Assembly: GCF_954871325.1 (NCBI RefSeq)
Contig: NC_088775.1
Span: 8,905,561-8,969,560, forward strand
Source of the DNA: Gordionus sp. m RMFG-2023
Taxonomy: Eukaryota; Nematomorpha; Gordioida; Chordodea; Parachordodidae
Length of the DNA: 64,000 nt
Direction of reading: 5' to 3'
In this document: one piece after another, positions 1 through 12,559 of the stretch
Layout of the letters: each line of letters opens with the position of its first letter
Numbering within the stretch: the first letter of the stretch is position 1
Made by a program: the position numbers and the translations under genes
Notes under the pieces: model-generated
What the model was told of the DNA's origin: nothing
Seen by the model: only the letters and a program-made list of their open reading frames with translations
Databases searched by the model: none

Positions 1-290
1 ATAACATGTATTAATTACTTGAGACATGAATACAATCTACAAATTGTTCAATTTTATATGTAATTAATTTAATTGAATCCATTAAATTTGATTTGTTTTA
101 TCATATTTTATAGATCATGAATTTAATTTAATAAATAAAAAAATTTTATATTTTAAATATTTATTATTTTTAATTTAATATAAAATTGAACTTTTATTTT
201 CAGGACCGGAACTGTTTTGTTATTCCTGTTCAGTTCTGGTCAAAATAAATCTAGTTACCGCTCATTTCTATTTTTCTGAATGTTCGCAAG
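1..290 (+). repeat. Downstream flank of a third GPCR repeat unit
   Basis: This stretch aligns with 8430-8700 and 15240-15545, which lie just downstream of the two GPCR copies. Shared landmarks in order are a block around TTGTTCA, an AT-rich stretch with GATTTGTTTTATCATATT, and a more GC-rich end with CCTGTTCA and CCGCTC. Because the same DNA follows each GPCR copy, a third unit most likely ends at the left edge of the window, with its coding part outside. Confidence 0.7.
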
Positions 291-299
291 GCAAGCTCA

Positions 300-1180
300 T
301 GGTTAAAACATTAATATAGGATCAGTAGAAGAGTATATCTTAGATACAAATACCTTTATAAACCAAATAAATGAATGGTTTTTAATTCATTATGCAGCAC
401 TTATCAATCTGCAAATATTATTTCCATAAAAGCCTTCCCAACCTTTTTCAGATGGTGATAGAAAAAAAAAATATTTGTTGGATTTTATCATGAAGATGTT
501 AAAGTATCTTATGATGCCTTATTAGCTGAATAACTATGTTTATAAGATTAACTATGGTTGATACAGTCCCAAAAAATGCTATGGATGCTCTACATTATTT
601 CAAACACATTTTAGATTCTATTCCCAATGTATTAAAAGGGTTTATATATATTAGCAACTCTTCCCAATAGTAAACTAATGAGAGAACATTCTCTTTTTTA
701 AGAAGCATAACAGAGCCCTGCAGAGGTACCATTTGCATGGCACGACCCAGATTTTTTTAAAGATTTTTACGGCTAAGCTCAATTTTCAGGCCCGGTCCGG
801 CCCGGCCATTTTTAAAATAAAATTTTCAGGCCCGACGCGGATTTTTTTAAAATCCGTTATATTTATTTTTGATTTTTATAGCTAATAATAACGATTTCAA
901 ATATAGGCTGTTTTAAAATATACAGTCCGGCCCGGATATTTTCTTAAAAATAATTTTCAGGCCCGGCCTAGATGTGTTTTTTAAAATATTCAGGCTCAGC
1001 CCGGGTGTTTTTTTTAAAAATTTCGGGCCCGGCCATCTGGTCCGGCCCGGGGGCCGGGCCTGCACGCCTCTGAAAAACATACCAAGAAGTACACATTTTG
1101 AAAGTAGATTGAAAGGTTTGGATCTTTTGAATATTCATAAATTAGCTCAATCCCAACGAAGATTGGATTTTACATTGTAA
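300..1180 (+). pseudogene. hAT transposase C-terminal remnant (ZMYM-like), split by a MITE
   Basis: Plus-strand translation gives degraded hAT dimerisation-domain sequence: around 640-700 a block resembling the LATLP...SERSFS region, and at 1081-1180 the readable end RSTHFESRLKGLDLLNIHK, which matches the LRSTM...RLxGLALLxIH signature of ZMYM1-like hAT transposases. A GC-rich MITE (711-1072) lies exactly between the two halves. Earlier parts (300-480) also read as hAT-like but are broken. No full frame remains, and the terminal repeats of the parent element were not found. Confidence 0.6.
711..1072. mobile_element. GCCCGG-rich MITE with CAGAG termini
   Basis: The left end CAGAGCCCTGCAG and the reverse complement of the right end, CAGAGGCGTGCAG, agree at 11 of 13 bases. 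The interior alternates GCCCGG-type motifs with runs of T and A. The element lies inside a hAT transposase remnant. No clean 8-bp target duplication is left. Related copies lie at 28419-29180, 58024-58372, 61410-61852, 63411-63605 and 63861 onward. No coding capacity. Confidence 0.7.
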
Positions 1181-1849
1181 ATATATAACATACAAAATAC
1201 AATTATTCCCTAAGCTTTTTGTGTATTAATTTATATTTCAAACATTTAAATTTTTTATACTTTATATATAAATTTTAAAGCTCAAAAAATTCAAATTTCT
1301 ATTTTGGGTCATTTAAGTGATTCTTTACATATAATTTTTATATAATTCACATTAATTAAAAATTGTGTATTAGAAATAGTTATTAGTCCTAATAAATTTA
1401 TGCTTGATATTTTTAAAAAACAATAATATTTCTTAAAAAATTTAATTATACCCCCCCCCCCCAGACCAAATTCCTGCGTACGCGCCTGAGTTACATTATA
1501 CCAATACATACCTTTAATCAATTTTGTACATGTCATAATATTGCTCTTTCTTTTTTTTTGCCAACGATTCAAAAAACCGTTAATGATGTTTAATTAAAAA
1601 TTTTGTAAGTTAATAAATAGTAATTGACTGAGATTTCTAATTTAGTTAACATTCTAAATGATGTGATAATTAAATTTTTAGAGAATATTTATTTTAGTAC
1701 GTTCAATCGAGAAAACACAAAAATAAATAAAATTGCGTTTAATAGACTCGTAATGGTTCCTTCCCGGATTTTTTTTAAAATTCATTTTTTTAAATTTGGC
1801 AATGTTGCGTTTTTGTAAATTTATTAAACTCGGATTTGTTTTATTTTTA
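1181..1849. other. AT-rich stretch with a solo hAT-like terminus
   Basis: No gene seen. A run of C at about 1451-1462 is followed by a sequence whose reverse complement reads CAGGCGCGTACGCAGG, typical of hAT inverted termini. No partner end was found nearby. Confidence 0.4.
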
Positions 1850-2664
1850 AAAAACGAAATTTTAAATAATGTGCGACTAAATTTTTATAAAAATCGAAAT
1901 ATAAGAAGCGAATAAAATATTATCTATCACATGTTTGATTTTAGGTTCCACCGAGATATATAAGAGAAGGCTGCAAAGGTTGGCCGGAAGCGCGGCCAAT
2001 ATTTCAAATTTTTTAAAGATTTACAAATTAGCTGATTCGCTAAAAATCCCGAAGACATTATAGAGTAATTATATGATCGTTATGAAAAATAAATATTTAT
2101 AAATTTCGTCGAGAGAGGCAGAGTGGTGAAGGAGTATTAGGGAGAGGGGGGGGGGGGTGAATAATATCTGTTTTTAAGACAAAAATTAACGAATGTGACT
2201 TCCTAGGGATGTAATATTTCCCGGGAAACTATATTTAGGGGAAATTTCCCGGAAAATATGGGGGAAAATTGGGAAATAACGGTAAAATAGAGAAACAACA
2301 GGAAAAAATGGAAAACTATCTTTTTGATAAAACTTTACAGGTCAATAAGGATTTTATTTTTCATGTTTGATTAAAAATATATAGTTCATAAACATTATAA
2401 TTAAACAAATATGATTTAATTTCAACTAATTTGTTAGTTATCTACGTTTGGAGAATAAAATGATTCCAGATCAGAGCTTAAAATTCTAGAATCCAGCAAT
2501 TTGTCATTTGCTGAAATTTCTTTTCCCATAAAATGGAGTTTGGCTCTTATAAAAACTAATTTTCGAAAATTATCATTTTTTTTTATCCTAATTCTAGATT
2601 ATCTAAATCTAGATATCCAGAAAATCGGTTAATGATATCTAATCCCTTTGCACTTCATTGTCTT

Positions 2665-3085
2665 TTAAATTAAATCCGCAAAACTTTGGGTCAAATATAT
2701 GAGCTGATGTCCCGGCAACATATATTTTTTCGGCTTAAACTGCTCAATTTCTGAAATCTTGTTCTGCAACAATAGATTTGATATTGTTTTATAATCGTTA
2801 AATGTCTCCCTGTTATGAATAAATGCTTGAGGGACATTAGATAAATTGGCTTTATAACCTTCCACTATATTTGTGTAAATATGACTTTTATAAAATTGTA
2901 TATATTTGCATTAGATCATTTAAAAAACCCATCTTTATCGAGAAGAGTAAGTCTCTTATCTCGATCAGTAAATATATCAAGAATTACCATCTCCTGTAGA
3001 ATATTTTAATTTTTTAACAAGCTATTTATCATCAAAACTATACCTGCCCAACGAGTTGGGCTAGGCAACTTTAGTGAAACAATTT
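2665..3085 (-). pseudogene. hAT transposase remnant of the outer element
   Basis: Minus-strand translation near 3085-3020 gives KLPSPTRWAGIV, the PTRW signature found in the middle of many hAT transposases. A 66-codon open stretch (2865-2665) follows on the same strand and ends with a Leu/Ile-rich segment. The frame is interrupted and most of the protein is missing. Confidence 0.5.
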
Positions 3086-3306
3086 TTTTATTATTTCTTA
3101 GGAGTTGTTTTTCTTTTAAAATTGAAATTATATTGTTAGATTTTACATATTTGATGATATTTTTAACTTTTGTGACTAAAATTTGAATCGATTGCTTTTT
3201 TTTTTGAATAGGTATTTAATTTTAACAAGTATCTTCTATAATTTTGCAAATAAAGATAAGGAAATGAACATATATTTAAAAACAATACCCAATTATAACT
3301 TATGAT

Positions 3307-6261
3307 CAGGGTTGCCAGGTCAAAATTTTCAAAATGCAGGGAAAATTTGGTATTTGCGGGAGAAATATGAAAATTGTAGTAGAAATATAAAAATTGCTAA
3401 AAAAATTATCTGCGGGCCAAAGGCCCGCAACGGCAGGGATTTTAATTGACTTATTCATCCGTCTATTAATTTTTATAATAAAATACAAAATCAGTAACTA
3501 TTTTTCAAAATAAAACAGGTAATTATAGTACGAGACAAAAATTTTTAAATACTATCTTTATTATTAAAATAACATCTTGATTTATTAAAATATATTTATT
3601 TTATAAAAAAAAACTAGCGATCTTTTTTAAATATAAGTATTGCAATTCTGACAGATTCATCTAATAAGGGAAATATTAAAACATTTCCCTTGATCCTCCA
3701 GTATTTCAACAAAATTATAGTCGTTTCAATAAAACTATTAAATTTTTTTCCCTCAAATAGTGAAAGATCCAAAGACATAGCTAACCATATAATGGTATAT
3801 GTATCAGATTCGTATCAATGAATTGCATGTCAGCTTTCTGATCTCCCTCAGTGAATTTGGCAAATTCTAGAGTGTGTTTACAGATTTTAGTTTGCAAAAT
3901 GTTGGTTGCCACATGTTTCTAATACCCGCCATCGATAGAATTTTAAAATTTTACAAACCTTTTAAAAAATATTTCTTAAATAAATTATAAAAGCTGTCCT
4001 AACATCTTGAAAGTAGGAAATCTACTTACATGCTGTTAATATGAAGTTGAAATCAGAAGAATCTTTTTCAATAAAGATTCATAAAATTATGCTACAAATG
4101 TATTCATAATTTATTAAAAATTGACAATAAATTTTAAGGCGCCATTGCTAAAAATTTATTAAAATGTTCAAATATTTTAAAAATACGTATAAACATTGAT
4201 GTTTTGTTTGGATTGCAATGCTCTCTATTTTTGATTTGCCAGAATATACAAAATATTAATTTTACAAAGGTAAAAAATATATTTATTTTATTGAGAATGT
4301 ATAAATATGATTTTGTAAATATAAAAAAAATAGGGAAAATTAAATAGTTATAATGTAAATTATATTTTATTTGAGATTTAAATAATGGAACTATAAACGA
4401 TTATTGAGATATTTATAAAATTTCTCGCATGACATATTATAATTTTGTTTAACCTTTAGCTCTGCCTCTAGTGTTGTTAAAGCAATCCGATTTTTCTCCT
4501 TTCTCCAGGCAGTTCTCATTAGGCTAAAAATGCGCTTCGATTGAGGTAAGGAGAAAACATACTCGCATAATTTTTCCAAGCATGAGGATATAGCGTTATT
4601 ACTAAAAAATTTCACCCATTTCTCCTCTGCATTTAGACCATCTAACTTTAAGTAATCTGGCAAATAGAGAGTATTACTATCTCCTCAAACAAGACATCAA
4701 TGTCTATCGGTATTTTTAACATATTTATTAAATTACAAAACCATCAATGATGGTTTCTTTTCCAAGGTCATAATTTTAATACATTTGTAAATAGTTATTA
4801 AAGTCAAATTTTAATTGTAAATATTCTAGAATTGTCTTAATAAAAATATCTGCTTCATTTAGAATATATTAATTAGAGTATTATTTTAACATTTTAATAT
4901 AATATTTTTAGCAATAGCGCCATAAAATTCATTATCAATTTATAACTGTTGAGATGAACAGTGCTGTAGCATGATTTTGTAAAGAATCTTCTGATTGCAA
5001 CTGTATATTAATTGCATGAAGTATATTTCCTACACGTGAAACTAATCAAATATGCTTCTGACATTTCATCCTCGAAAAAAATTTTCAAAATTTTAAGACA
5101 GCTTTTAAAATCTTTATTTAAGAAGTATTTATTTAAGGGTTATAAAATTTTAAAATGCTATCTATGGCAGGTATTAATGATAACCACCTGATAGATACAT
5201 GTTGCAACAACTCACACCCACCAACTTTTTTAATTCATTATCTTTTAGTTGATGAACTAAATCGTTAAAACATTTATCACAATTATTTCGACATCCATGG
5301 ATAGTACATTCATTGCGTTCTTGCAAGAATTATGTAGTATATGGCATATACAGTCAATTCGTATTAAGTCATTATTTTGCTGCCTCAATTGGTAAATACA
5401 CTTTGGTTTTTGCCAAAATTCACAGAGGAATTATCAGCGCTGAAATCTGACATGCAACTCATTGATAACCCTGAATCAAATATATTTACTATTATGTGGT
5501 TAGCTATATCGTTGAATTTTTCACTATCCGAGGAAAAAAATTTTAACAGTTTTATTTAGACTTTATTCTTATTGAAATAGCTAAGGATCAAGGGAAATGT
5601 TATAATATTTCCCTTATTAGATGCATCTGTTAGAATTGCATATGATGGGTGCCCATTTTTTAAATCGCCTAGAATTGACTTCTTGGATTTAGATCCTAAA
5701 ACATTTGTGATAGCCTTGCTCATTTTTGTTCTACCACAAGTAAGGTTTGCACTTATATTGGAGTCGTTAAATATTATGGGGAAAAGATTTGACCCACATT
5801 GTGGTGATAGATAGCTCTGTGAATGTTGAAACATGATAGGTGTATACGATTTCCGCATATGGAGTTGCATCTGTATTATTTATTATTTTTGGAGAATATT
5901 TTTGTATTGCAATCTTTTAACCCCTGTACTGACTTGTATGAATGAGATGTTGATTTATTATTGGATAAAAATAAAACAGGATAGAAAGAAATTTACAAAT
6001 TAGACATGTTTTTCGAATAAATATTTAAAATTTATTTTAAAAAATATAAAAATAATCAATTACTGTCTCTCAATTATTATATATATATAAAAAACGTTTG
6101 AATGAAAAAAAACAATTTGCGGGAGAACTTAAAAAATTGCTGTAGATTTTTGCAGGGGATTTCCAATTGTGTTAGTTTAGCGGGAGTGAGATGTCTGTGT
6201 GTAGACCAAAAAATTGCGGGAGTCTCTCGCTGATATTGGGAGGGGGGATATGGCAACCCTG
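3307..6261. mobile_element. hAT element, CAGGGTTGCCA family, copy A
   Basis: It starts with CAGGGTTGCCAGG and ends with the inverse, TGGCAACCCTG. It is flanked by CTTATGAT on the left (3299-3306) and CTTAAGAT on the right (6262-6269), an 8-bp target duplication with one change, as expected for hAT. A second copy lies at 25549-28123. The interior carries a minus-strand transposase and an inverted partial copy of it: 3640-4165 is the reverse complement of much of 4905-5645. Confidence 0.85.
4391..5870 (-). pseudogene. hAT transposase, broken (copy A)
   Basis: Two readable minus-strand blocks remain. The N-proximal one (5870-5556) contains LTDASNKGN and an FPLILSYFNKNKV segment. The C-terminal one (4663-4391) contains SKRIFSLMRTAWRKEKNR and LTTLEAELKVKQNY, the hAT dimerisation region. 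The intervening frame is disrupted. An inverted duplicate of the middle part lies at 3640-4165. Copy B at 26800-27780 shows the same blocks and is also broken. No complete transposase can be read from either copy. Confidence 0.75.
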
Positions 6262-6589
6262 CTTAAGATATGAAAGCGAGGAAATAATGTTTTTATAAAA
6301 TATAATAAAAATCGTATTTATTTTATCCTAGGACCATTTTTAAAATTAGGAAAATGTTAATATTATAAAAATAATGCTGATTTAAAATAAATCCATTATA
6401 AAAATTGGGGAAATTATAAGAGAAATTTTCGGGAAATTACCTGATAAAATATTTTCAACAATCATATATTTTAGATTAATTAAAATCCTTTCTACGTATA
6501 TTTTTTTTCCCCTTCCATATTATAACTTAATTTTTTTTCAAATAAAAACATCATTTTATTTTTAAAAAGATAGGGGAAAAAAATCAAAA

Positions 6590-8406
6590 ATGAATGTCAG
6601 TAACATATCATTCTTCCGCTTCAATCAGACAGAACGCCGCTTTAAATTGACTGCGGTTGAGTCATTTTATTTTGAATTAGCGATACCATTAATCGCTCTT
6701 CACGGGATGTTGGGCAATATCTTCTCCTTGACCTTTCTGATTAAGATTAAAAGAACGAATTCTTATTTCTTGTTAGTTTTACTGCGGCTAATAAACATCA
6801 CCCTTTTATGCATCAATTTTAGCGATTTATTTACATGAATCGGGAGCAAGATAATAATCAGATATGAAAATACCTTTTTTATTTTCATTTGGTTCACGTT
6901 GATATTCTACATTTTAGAATCCCTGGCCAAAACTTTGAAGGTCTTCCATATCTTATTGATAATGGCGCTGAGTGTGGAGAGATACATTATGATAGGTTAT
7001 TTTCAGTGGCACAGAATTTATTGTGTGGCAGGGAATATATAATATGTGGCAACCCTCTTAATAATAATAAGTGTTAGTATAATGTTTCCCATATATACCA
7101 GTTACATCCGATTATCAGTCGACTTATTCGCCTTTAAACATAACATAACGGGCCAAGAACATGTACGGGGCTATTTGTTTCCGCTTGTTCATATACATAA
7201 CCATAAATACGATTGCTTGGATGAATACAGTCTTTCAAGCCATTTTCCTTATCGTATTGGTATGTTACTTAACTAAACGTTATTATAGTCACCCGCCTAA
7301 TGTTTAAAAATTATTTAAAATCGGTTTATCTCTTTATATTAAAATATATTTAATTAAAATTCAATATTTTAAAATAAAACGATTTATTTTTAATAAATTG
7401 GAGTCTGTTTTTTTCTATCGCTATAATATAAAAAATTTACTCACCCACGCCCGCCTATTACTTAGAAATATTTTACAAATCCGCACGCCCTCCAAATATT
7501 TTAGAAAAATTGATCATGCCCGACAAAAGTATGGGTGGGTGTTAAAAATATTTAATTTATTTTAACTGATAATTTTGTTTTTTTATAATTTGCATAAAAA
7601 TAAGACATATCAGGTTGCATTTTAAAAATTATATCTATAGCTCGTTTTTTAAGACAGTCGCCTACAAGTAGTGAACCTACTTTTTTGAGGTAAGGTTACC
7701 AAAAATATTGATAATTTATATAAAATATAATGTTTTTGATGGACATCTATAATAGTACTGAAATCGCTCTAATAGAAAAAAAATCAGAAAGTAAAGGAAA
7801 ACCCAGGTCGGCTAGATGGAAAATATTAAAAACATTTTGATTTAAATTTTTCAAGTATGATAATAATCTAATTATTTTTTGTAATTTTTTGTAACAAGTT
7901 CTGTAACTAAATCCCGTTATTTTTTATTATTATATAATAATTAAATTAGTGTTCTTTCTATTTTTATCGAAATTGCTATATAATGGTAGGTTATCATCAA
8001 TATTAGCTACAATATAGCGTTAAAGAGATTCGTGTATCAAAGGAGTCGTACCTCCCTATCTCGATGTGCTCTGTTGAAGGAAGGCAAGCGCAATCAAGCA
8101 TTGCTTGTCTGCTTACTGGGTTTCAAATTCGCGAGTATTTTTTCCATCCATTGCATTTATTTAATCATAATCTTCAAAGATACGCTGCCAATAAGTCCTG
8201 AGACGATAGAATTTTGGAAGAAAATGCCGGAAATGTAGTATTATTCGACCAATTTTTACATTTACGGCATTTATGCTCATCGGCTTATGCACAAATATTT
8301 AAAGGGATTCAATACTTTTGTACGGAAATTTAGAAAATCTCCTAATTCAATATCCCCAGTCATGTTGCATCTAGACACAATAAGCTGCTCCACAAGGATA
8401 TACTAG
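6590..8406 (+). pseudogene. Rhodopsin-type GPCR (peptide-receptor-like), copy 1, pseudogene
   Basis: Exon 1 (6590-7301) starts at ATG and covers TM1-TM5: TM1 has HGMLGNIFSL with the family's GN pair, TM2 has CINFSDLF, and TM3 ends in MALSVERYIMIGYF, an ERY version of DRY. Exon 2 (7990-8406, acceptor GGTAG) gives TM6 (RNQALLVCLLGFKFAS) and TM7 with TNFYIYGIYAHRL, a variant of NPxxY, then a basic tail. The donor is a weak GTTTAA at 7302. Lesions: TGA at 6836, TAA at 7040, a frameshift near 7220-7240 and TAG at 8236. The family is probably an FMRFamide/neuropeptide-type receptor; the ligand is unknown. Copy 2 lies at 13314. The gene is dead unless the transcript is altered. Confidence 0.8.
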
Positions 8407-8700
8407 GTTTTTCCTTTTTTTTAAAAAATACATAAATATAAAACTACAATTTGACAATTTATCATTTTTATATGTAATCAATTATATTTGAATTTCATTC
8501 AATTTGATTTGTTTTATCATATTTTATGAATTTAATAAATGAAAAAAATGGGGAAATATTTATTATTTTTCATTATATATCAAAAGCGAACACACTTATA
8601 TTTTCAATACCCGGAAGAATTTTTGCGTTCCTGTTCATTTAGGCCAAAATAGGTTCTTTTCCCGCTCCTTACCATGTTTCGGAACATTCCGGAACGCATT

Positions 8701-11039
8701 TCCGAAAAAATAGTTAATAAAATTTTTAATATTTCCATTATAATGGTATTTCAATGTTCAAATTTGATATCCTTTATATGGAGACTTATTTGTGCACTAT
8801 GAAATACACTTATTCAATTGTTCTAACAGAACAATTATAAAAATTTAGACTTATATGTGCTCAGATGCATGCCTACAAATATTATTCCAGTAGAACAATT
8901 ATAATCAAATATTTATCTAATTTTAATCCCTGTTCCTTTATCCAAAAATGTAGGCTCACATACCTTGACGAACGCCTAAATTGTTCTGACGGAGCAATTA
9001 TAGTAATGTAAGCTTATAAAGCTTTGATACATGCTTATTCTATTTGAACAACTGTTTATAAAAAATAATTTTTTATTTATTTTACATCTTTTTGTTAACT
9101 CCCAAAATTTTAGTTATTAACTTCCAAATTCTTTTTGTCTTTCCCGTTTTCCATATTTTATAATATTTTTTTAATTTTAAAAATTTTATATTAATTTTTA
9201 TTTTTACCTCAACTTCATAAATAATTTCTTTTCTAATTCTCCCTTTATAATGTTCAGCTTCAGATATTAATAATCAAAATATAACCTCCAATTTTAACAA
9301 ATTTTCCAATTTAATATTTTTTCACCTTATAGAATTACTTGTCTCTTATTTTCAACATTTTATTGGAATTATATATATCTTATCCATTCCTTAATTCTCT
9401 CCTATCAATGTTATAATCTTCTCCAATTTTCTAAAGCATAGATCTTCATTTAATTTATCCATTCATCCTTATTATTATTAGTATTTCAATTCTTAATATC
9501 CCTGTTTTTTTTTATAAAAATAGTGAATTTATTTGCAGAAAGATTCCTATTATGAAAATTTTATTTTTTATAATATATTTTTGCAATGCCATTATAAACA
9601 TATTCTGCCACTTGTTTTTCTTACTTCTTCCTTCCTAGGCATTAGCAAAGTGTCTAACTTCATTACAGTTTTAACATATTACGTTTTCTCTCCCCTACTT
9701 TCCTTTCTTTAATTTCGACCTCATAATAATATTTCAATAATCAACACTAGCAAAGTGTATATCACTGCTAAAATAATAAATATACAATTTTATTTTCATC
9801 ATCTGTATTATACTTAGTATCTATATTTTGTCTATAATTCTTTATAAAATGTTTAATAAAAATTTCACAATCATAACCCTAATTTCTTTAATATTTATTA
9901 AAAGAATTAATATTAACATTATTAATATAATATTGAATTGAAAAGCTGAGAAAGTCTCTTTATAAAAAATTTAATCAAATAAAATAAAATAAGGAAAGTT
10001 TAAGGAAAAATAGAAATAATGAAAGTTCCTATATGACTTTGGATAAAAAATTAATGAAATGTATGAAACTGAGCCAATAATAATAAGCATAGAGGATATT
10101 TAAAAAAAAGGCAAATTAAAGCTATTTGTCTGATATTTGGTCAATAATATATTTTTATGCAAATGCATAAGTACCATGAATTCATTTAAAGTGAATTAAA
10201 GAAATAAGAAGGCAGACGATTATAATTTTCAAAGACAAATCCTTTTATAGAACTTATTTAAAATTTTGAATCGACGATATTAAAAGGCAACCTCCAATTA
10301 AAACAAGGGACGTTTTTTTTATTAAAAAATTAGGGCAAAACGTAAACACCCAATTTCAAGAGATATTGAACAAAGACAATTATTTAGTATTTCTTAAAAG
10401 ATTTTTGTTTTGATTTGAAGCAAAAACATTCTTTTAAATTTTAAAAGATTTATCTGCTACCTCATGATTAAACTTGTCCAAGGTGTTCCAGGTGACTAGA
10501 GCTGAGTTAGTTTCTATTAACTATAATATTTTAGATTGCAATTCTATAAATGAAATTAAAATAACATGATAAAATATAAATTTGATAATACTTCCTAATT
10601 ATATGATTAGATAGCTGATGACCCATCTCTAAAATAGCCTATATTAATGACTTATCTTAATCCAATCATTATAATATTATCCTAAATTTCCCCAATTTTA
10701 TGATTTCTAAACCAATTCTTTATACCAAGGAAACCAAATTTTTTGTAGATAATGATTTATGTTTTACAATGTTTTGAAATAAATTCGATCCTATAAAACA
10801 TAAGATATTGGAGCTTCCTGTGGAGTGTTTAAGATATAAAATGTTATATAAGAATAAAATATTATTTTATTTTATCAAAATGTAAAGATCAAAAGATAAT
10901 TTTACTTTAACATTAATATGTTTATATATTCATCAAAACTACATTTTCAATAATCAATTAATTATTATATAATTGTATAAATATTATCTTAAAACTAAAT
11001 ACAATTTATTTAATACATTACAGACACTACAAACTAAAT
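8701..11039. other. Gene-free AT-rich region with small palindromes
   Basis: No gene recognised. At 8805-9055 three copies of a hairpin-like motif of the form TTGTTCTaacAGAACAATTATA recur with changes. 9060-9760 is comparatively pyrimidine-rich (C/T). The rest is plain AT-rich sequence. Confidence 0.4.
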
Positions 11040-12000
11040 TCGTCGTGATAACGTAGTGGGGGTTTCGAAACCCATTTTTAAGAGTAGTATTTCCATTATG
11101 TTCCACATTCTCCAAATTTTCCGTCATTGTTATGGGTATTTCCTTAGCTTGTACATGTGCATCCCTTAGATGGTTTGCATGCTTGTTTTTTACAATACCT
11201 TCAGACTAAACATCATACGATTTCGCATTTTTCAGTTGAACCGTTGTCTCTTCATGACATTCCGCAGTCCTTTCTAACCAAACCTTTTGCTTCTCTTCAA
11301 ATTAATGGGGCTCCGTTTTCCTATCTTTATAATATTTTTGTTTCTATAATGTGTTTTCAGTCCTTTCTCTCGTAGATAGTTCAATTTGGCCTATTTCGGT
11401 GAGTAATTAAAACATTGGCTAAATATAACTTTCTCGCATCTACTTCCAGGATAGAAATGCGTCTTTAGCATACGTATATAGCGCTCAGCCAAACCATTCG
11501 ATTTTAGACTATAAGGAGTCAGTCTAAAAGGTTTTATGATGTTTTTAAAAAGAAACGTTCTGAATTCAGATCAATTAAACAGAGTACCGTTATCTGAAAC
11601 AATGTAACTAGGTAACCCAAATCTAGCTAAATATTTACGCAGATTATTTACTACACTTGCCGAATTAATATGTGTTAAAATTTGCAACTTCAACCCATTT
11701 GGTGAAGGCGTCTGGTAAAATTAATCAATACTTTGCAGATACAAGGCCTTATGAATTCGTTTCCAGGTCGTGTGGGAATGTTCCAGTTGGATAACGCCAG
11801 TTCTTTGGCTGTGAGCCTTCCTGGCAACTTTTGCAGCATTTAACAAAATCTTCAACATCACGATCAAGCTTTGCCCATTAATTTAATCGTCAACCTGATT
11901 TATTAAATCATCACAATACTATGATTTCCAAATCTTTCCACGTTACCAAAAATCATTTCAAGTTCCGACAACTAGCACACTTAGTGAAAAATGCCCCCCC
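11040..12000 (-). mobile_element. Ty3/gypsy-type retroelement fossil (integrase part)
   Basis: Minus-strand translation shows integrase core signatures: VSDNGTLFN near 11620-11580 and SNGLAERYIRMLKT near 11510-11465. These are the second Asp and the Glu regions of an LTR-retroelement integrase. It is broken in many places and looks old. No LTRs were identified. Confidence 0.65.
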
Positions 12001-12219
12001 CCCTTGATTGACTTTGAATTCAAAGTGATTATCCTGGAAAATTTAAATAAAATTATTTAACAATAAAATTACAAAATTTATTTTAAATTTATAATTCGTT
12101 TTCTTTTCAAAAAAGATGTAAAAATATACCGATATTCTCTATGTATATTTTTTTAAATTTAACATTGCTTTTTTAAAAAAATTAAATTATTTATTTAAAA
12201 AATAATTATAAAAAATTTA

Positions 12220-12350
12220 AGCAGATGTGCCGATTACGCTGCCTAAGTTGACGACGGTTAAATACCGCCGCCGGCCGCCTATAAGATTTTTAAATCTACA
12301 GCCGGCCGTCGATAATTTCTCACCGCTCAGATCTAGCCTGGAAAAAGTGT
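12220..12350. repeat. GC-rich inverted repeat patch
   Basis: A short GC-rich island in AT-rich DNA. GCCGGCCG-type motifs occur on both sides of an AT spacer (about 12268-12312) and read as a partial inverted repeat, probably the remains of a MITE. 12001-12219 and 12351-12560 show nothing else. Confidence 0.35.
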
Positions 12351-12559
12351 CTGATGTGTGACCCTATATGATTCGATATAATGAGGTGTATAAAGATTAT
12401 TTTCTAAATAAATCCGTGGTACAGATAATTCATAATTTTTTAAGATTTGCCAATAAACTAAGTTTCCCGGAACGACATTATATGGTAATTTAACATCAAC
12501 AAATATGAATCAAGGAATACGGAGGATATAATATACACAATCATAAATAAATGTTTGAG

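Larger units (their letters stand above)
2204..6443. mobile_element. Outer hAT-like element inserted in GPCR unit 1
   Basis: The paralogous position in unit 2 (about 13150-13175) lacks this DNA, so it is an insertion. The ends look like hAT termini: left TAGGGATGTAATATTTCCC, right (reverse complement) CAGGTAATTTCCC. No target duplication can be recognised. The inside holds a minus-strand hAT transposase remnant (2665-3085) and a complete younger hAT insertion (3307-6261). Without the younger element it is about 1.3 kb, so it was internally deleted or decayed. Confidence 0.6.
1850..8700 (+). repeat. GPCR tandem unit 1
   Basis: Homologous over its length to 12560-15545 once the inserted DNA at 2204-6443 is removed. 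It includes an upstream block with GGCCGGAAGCGCGGCC near 1980, a run of G near 2147-2157, the two-exon GPCR pseudogene, the intron with its CCCGCC-rich patch near 7440-7520, and the downstream flank. The unit was about 2.6 kb before insertion. Confidence 0.75.

Noticed and set aside
6836-6838. TGA in the GPCR read as selenocysteine
   Set aside because: The other copy has TAG at the same codon, and no such insertion is known for this receptor type.
8805-9055. Hairpin-like repeats as a possible small-RNA gene cluster
   Set aside because: Short, diverged and AT-rich; no conserved precursor shape can be argued without folding.
11157-11375. Plus-strand 72-codon frame
   Set aside because: Lies over the minus-strand retroelement fossil and shows no motif.
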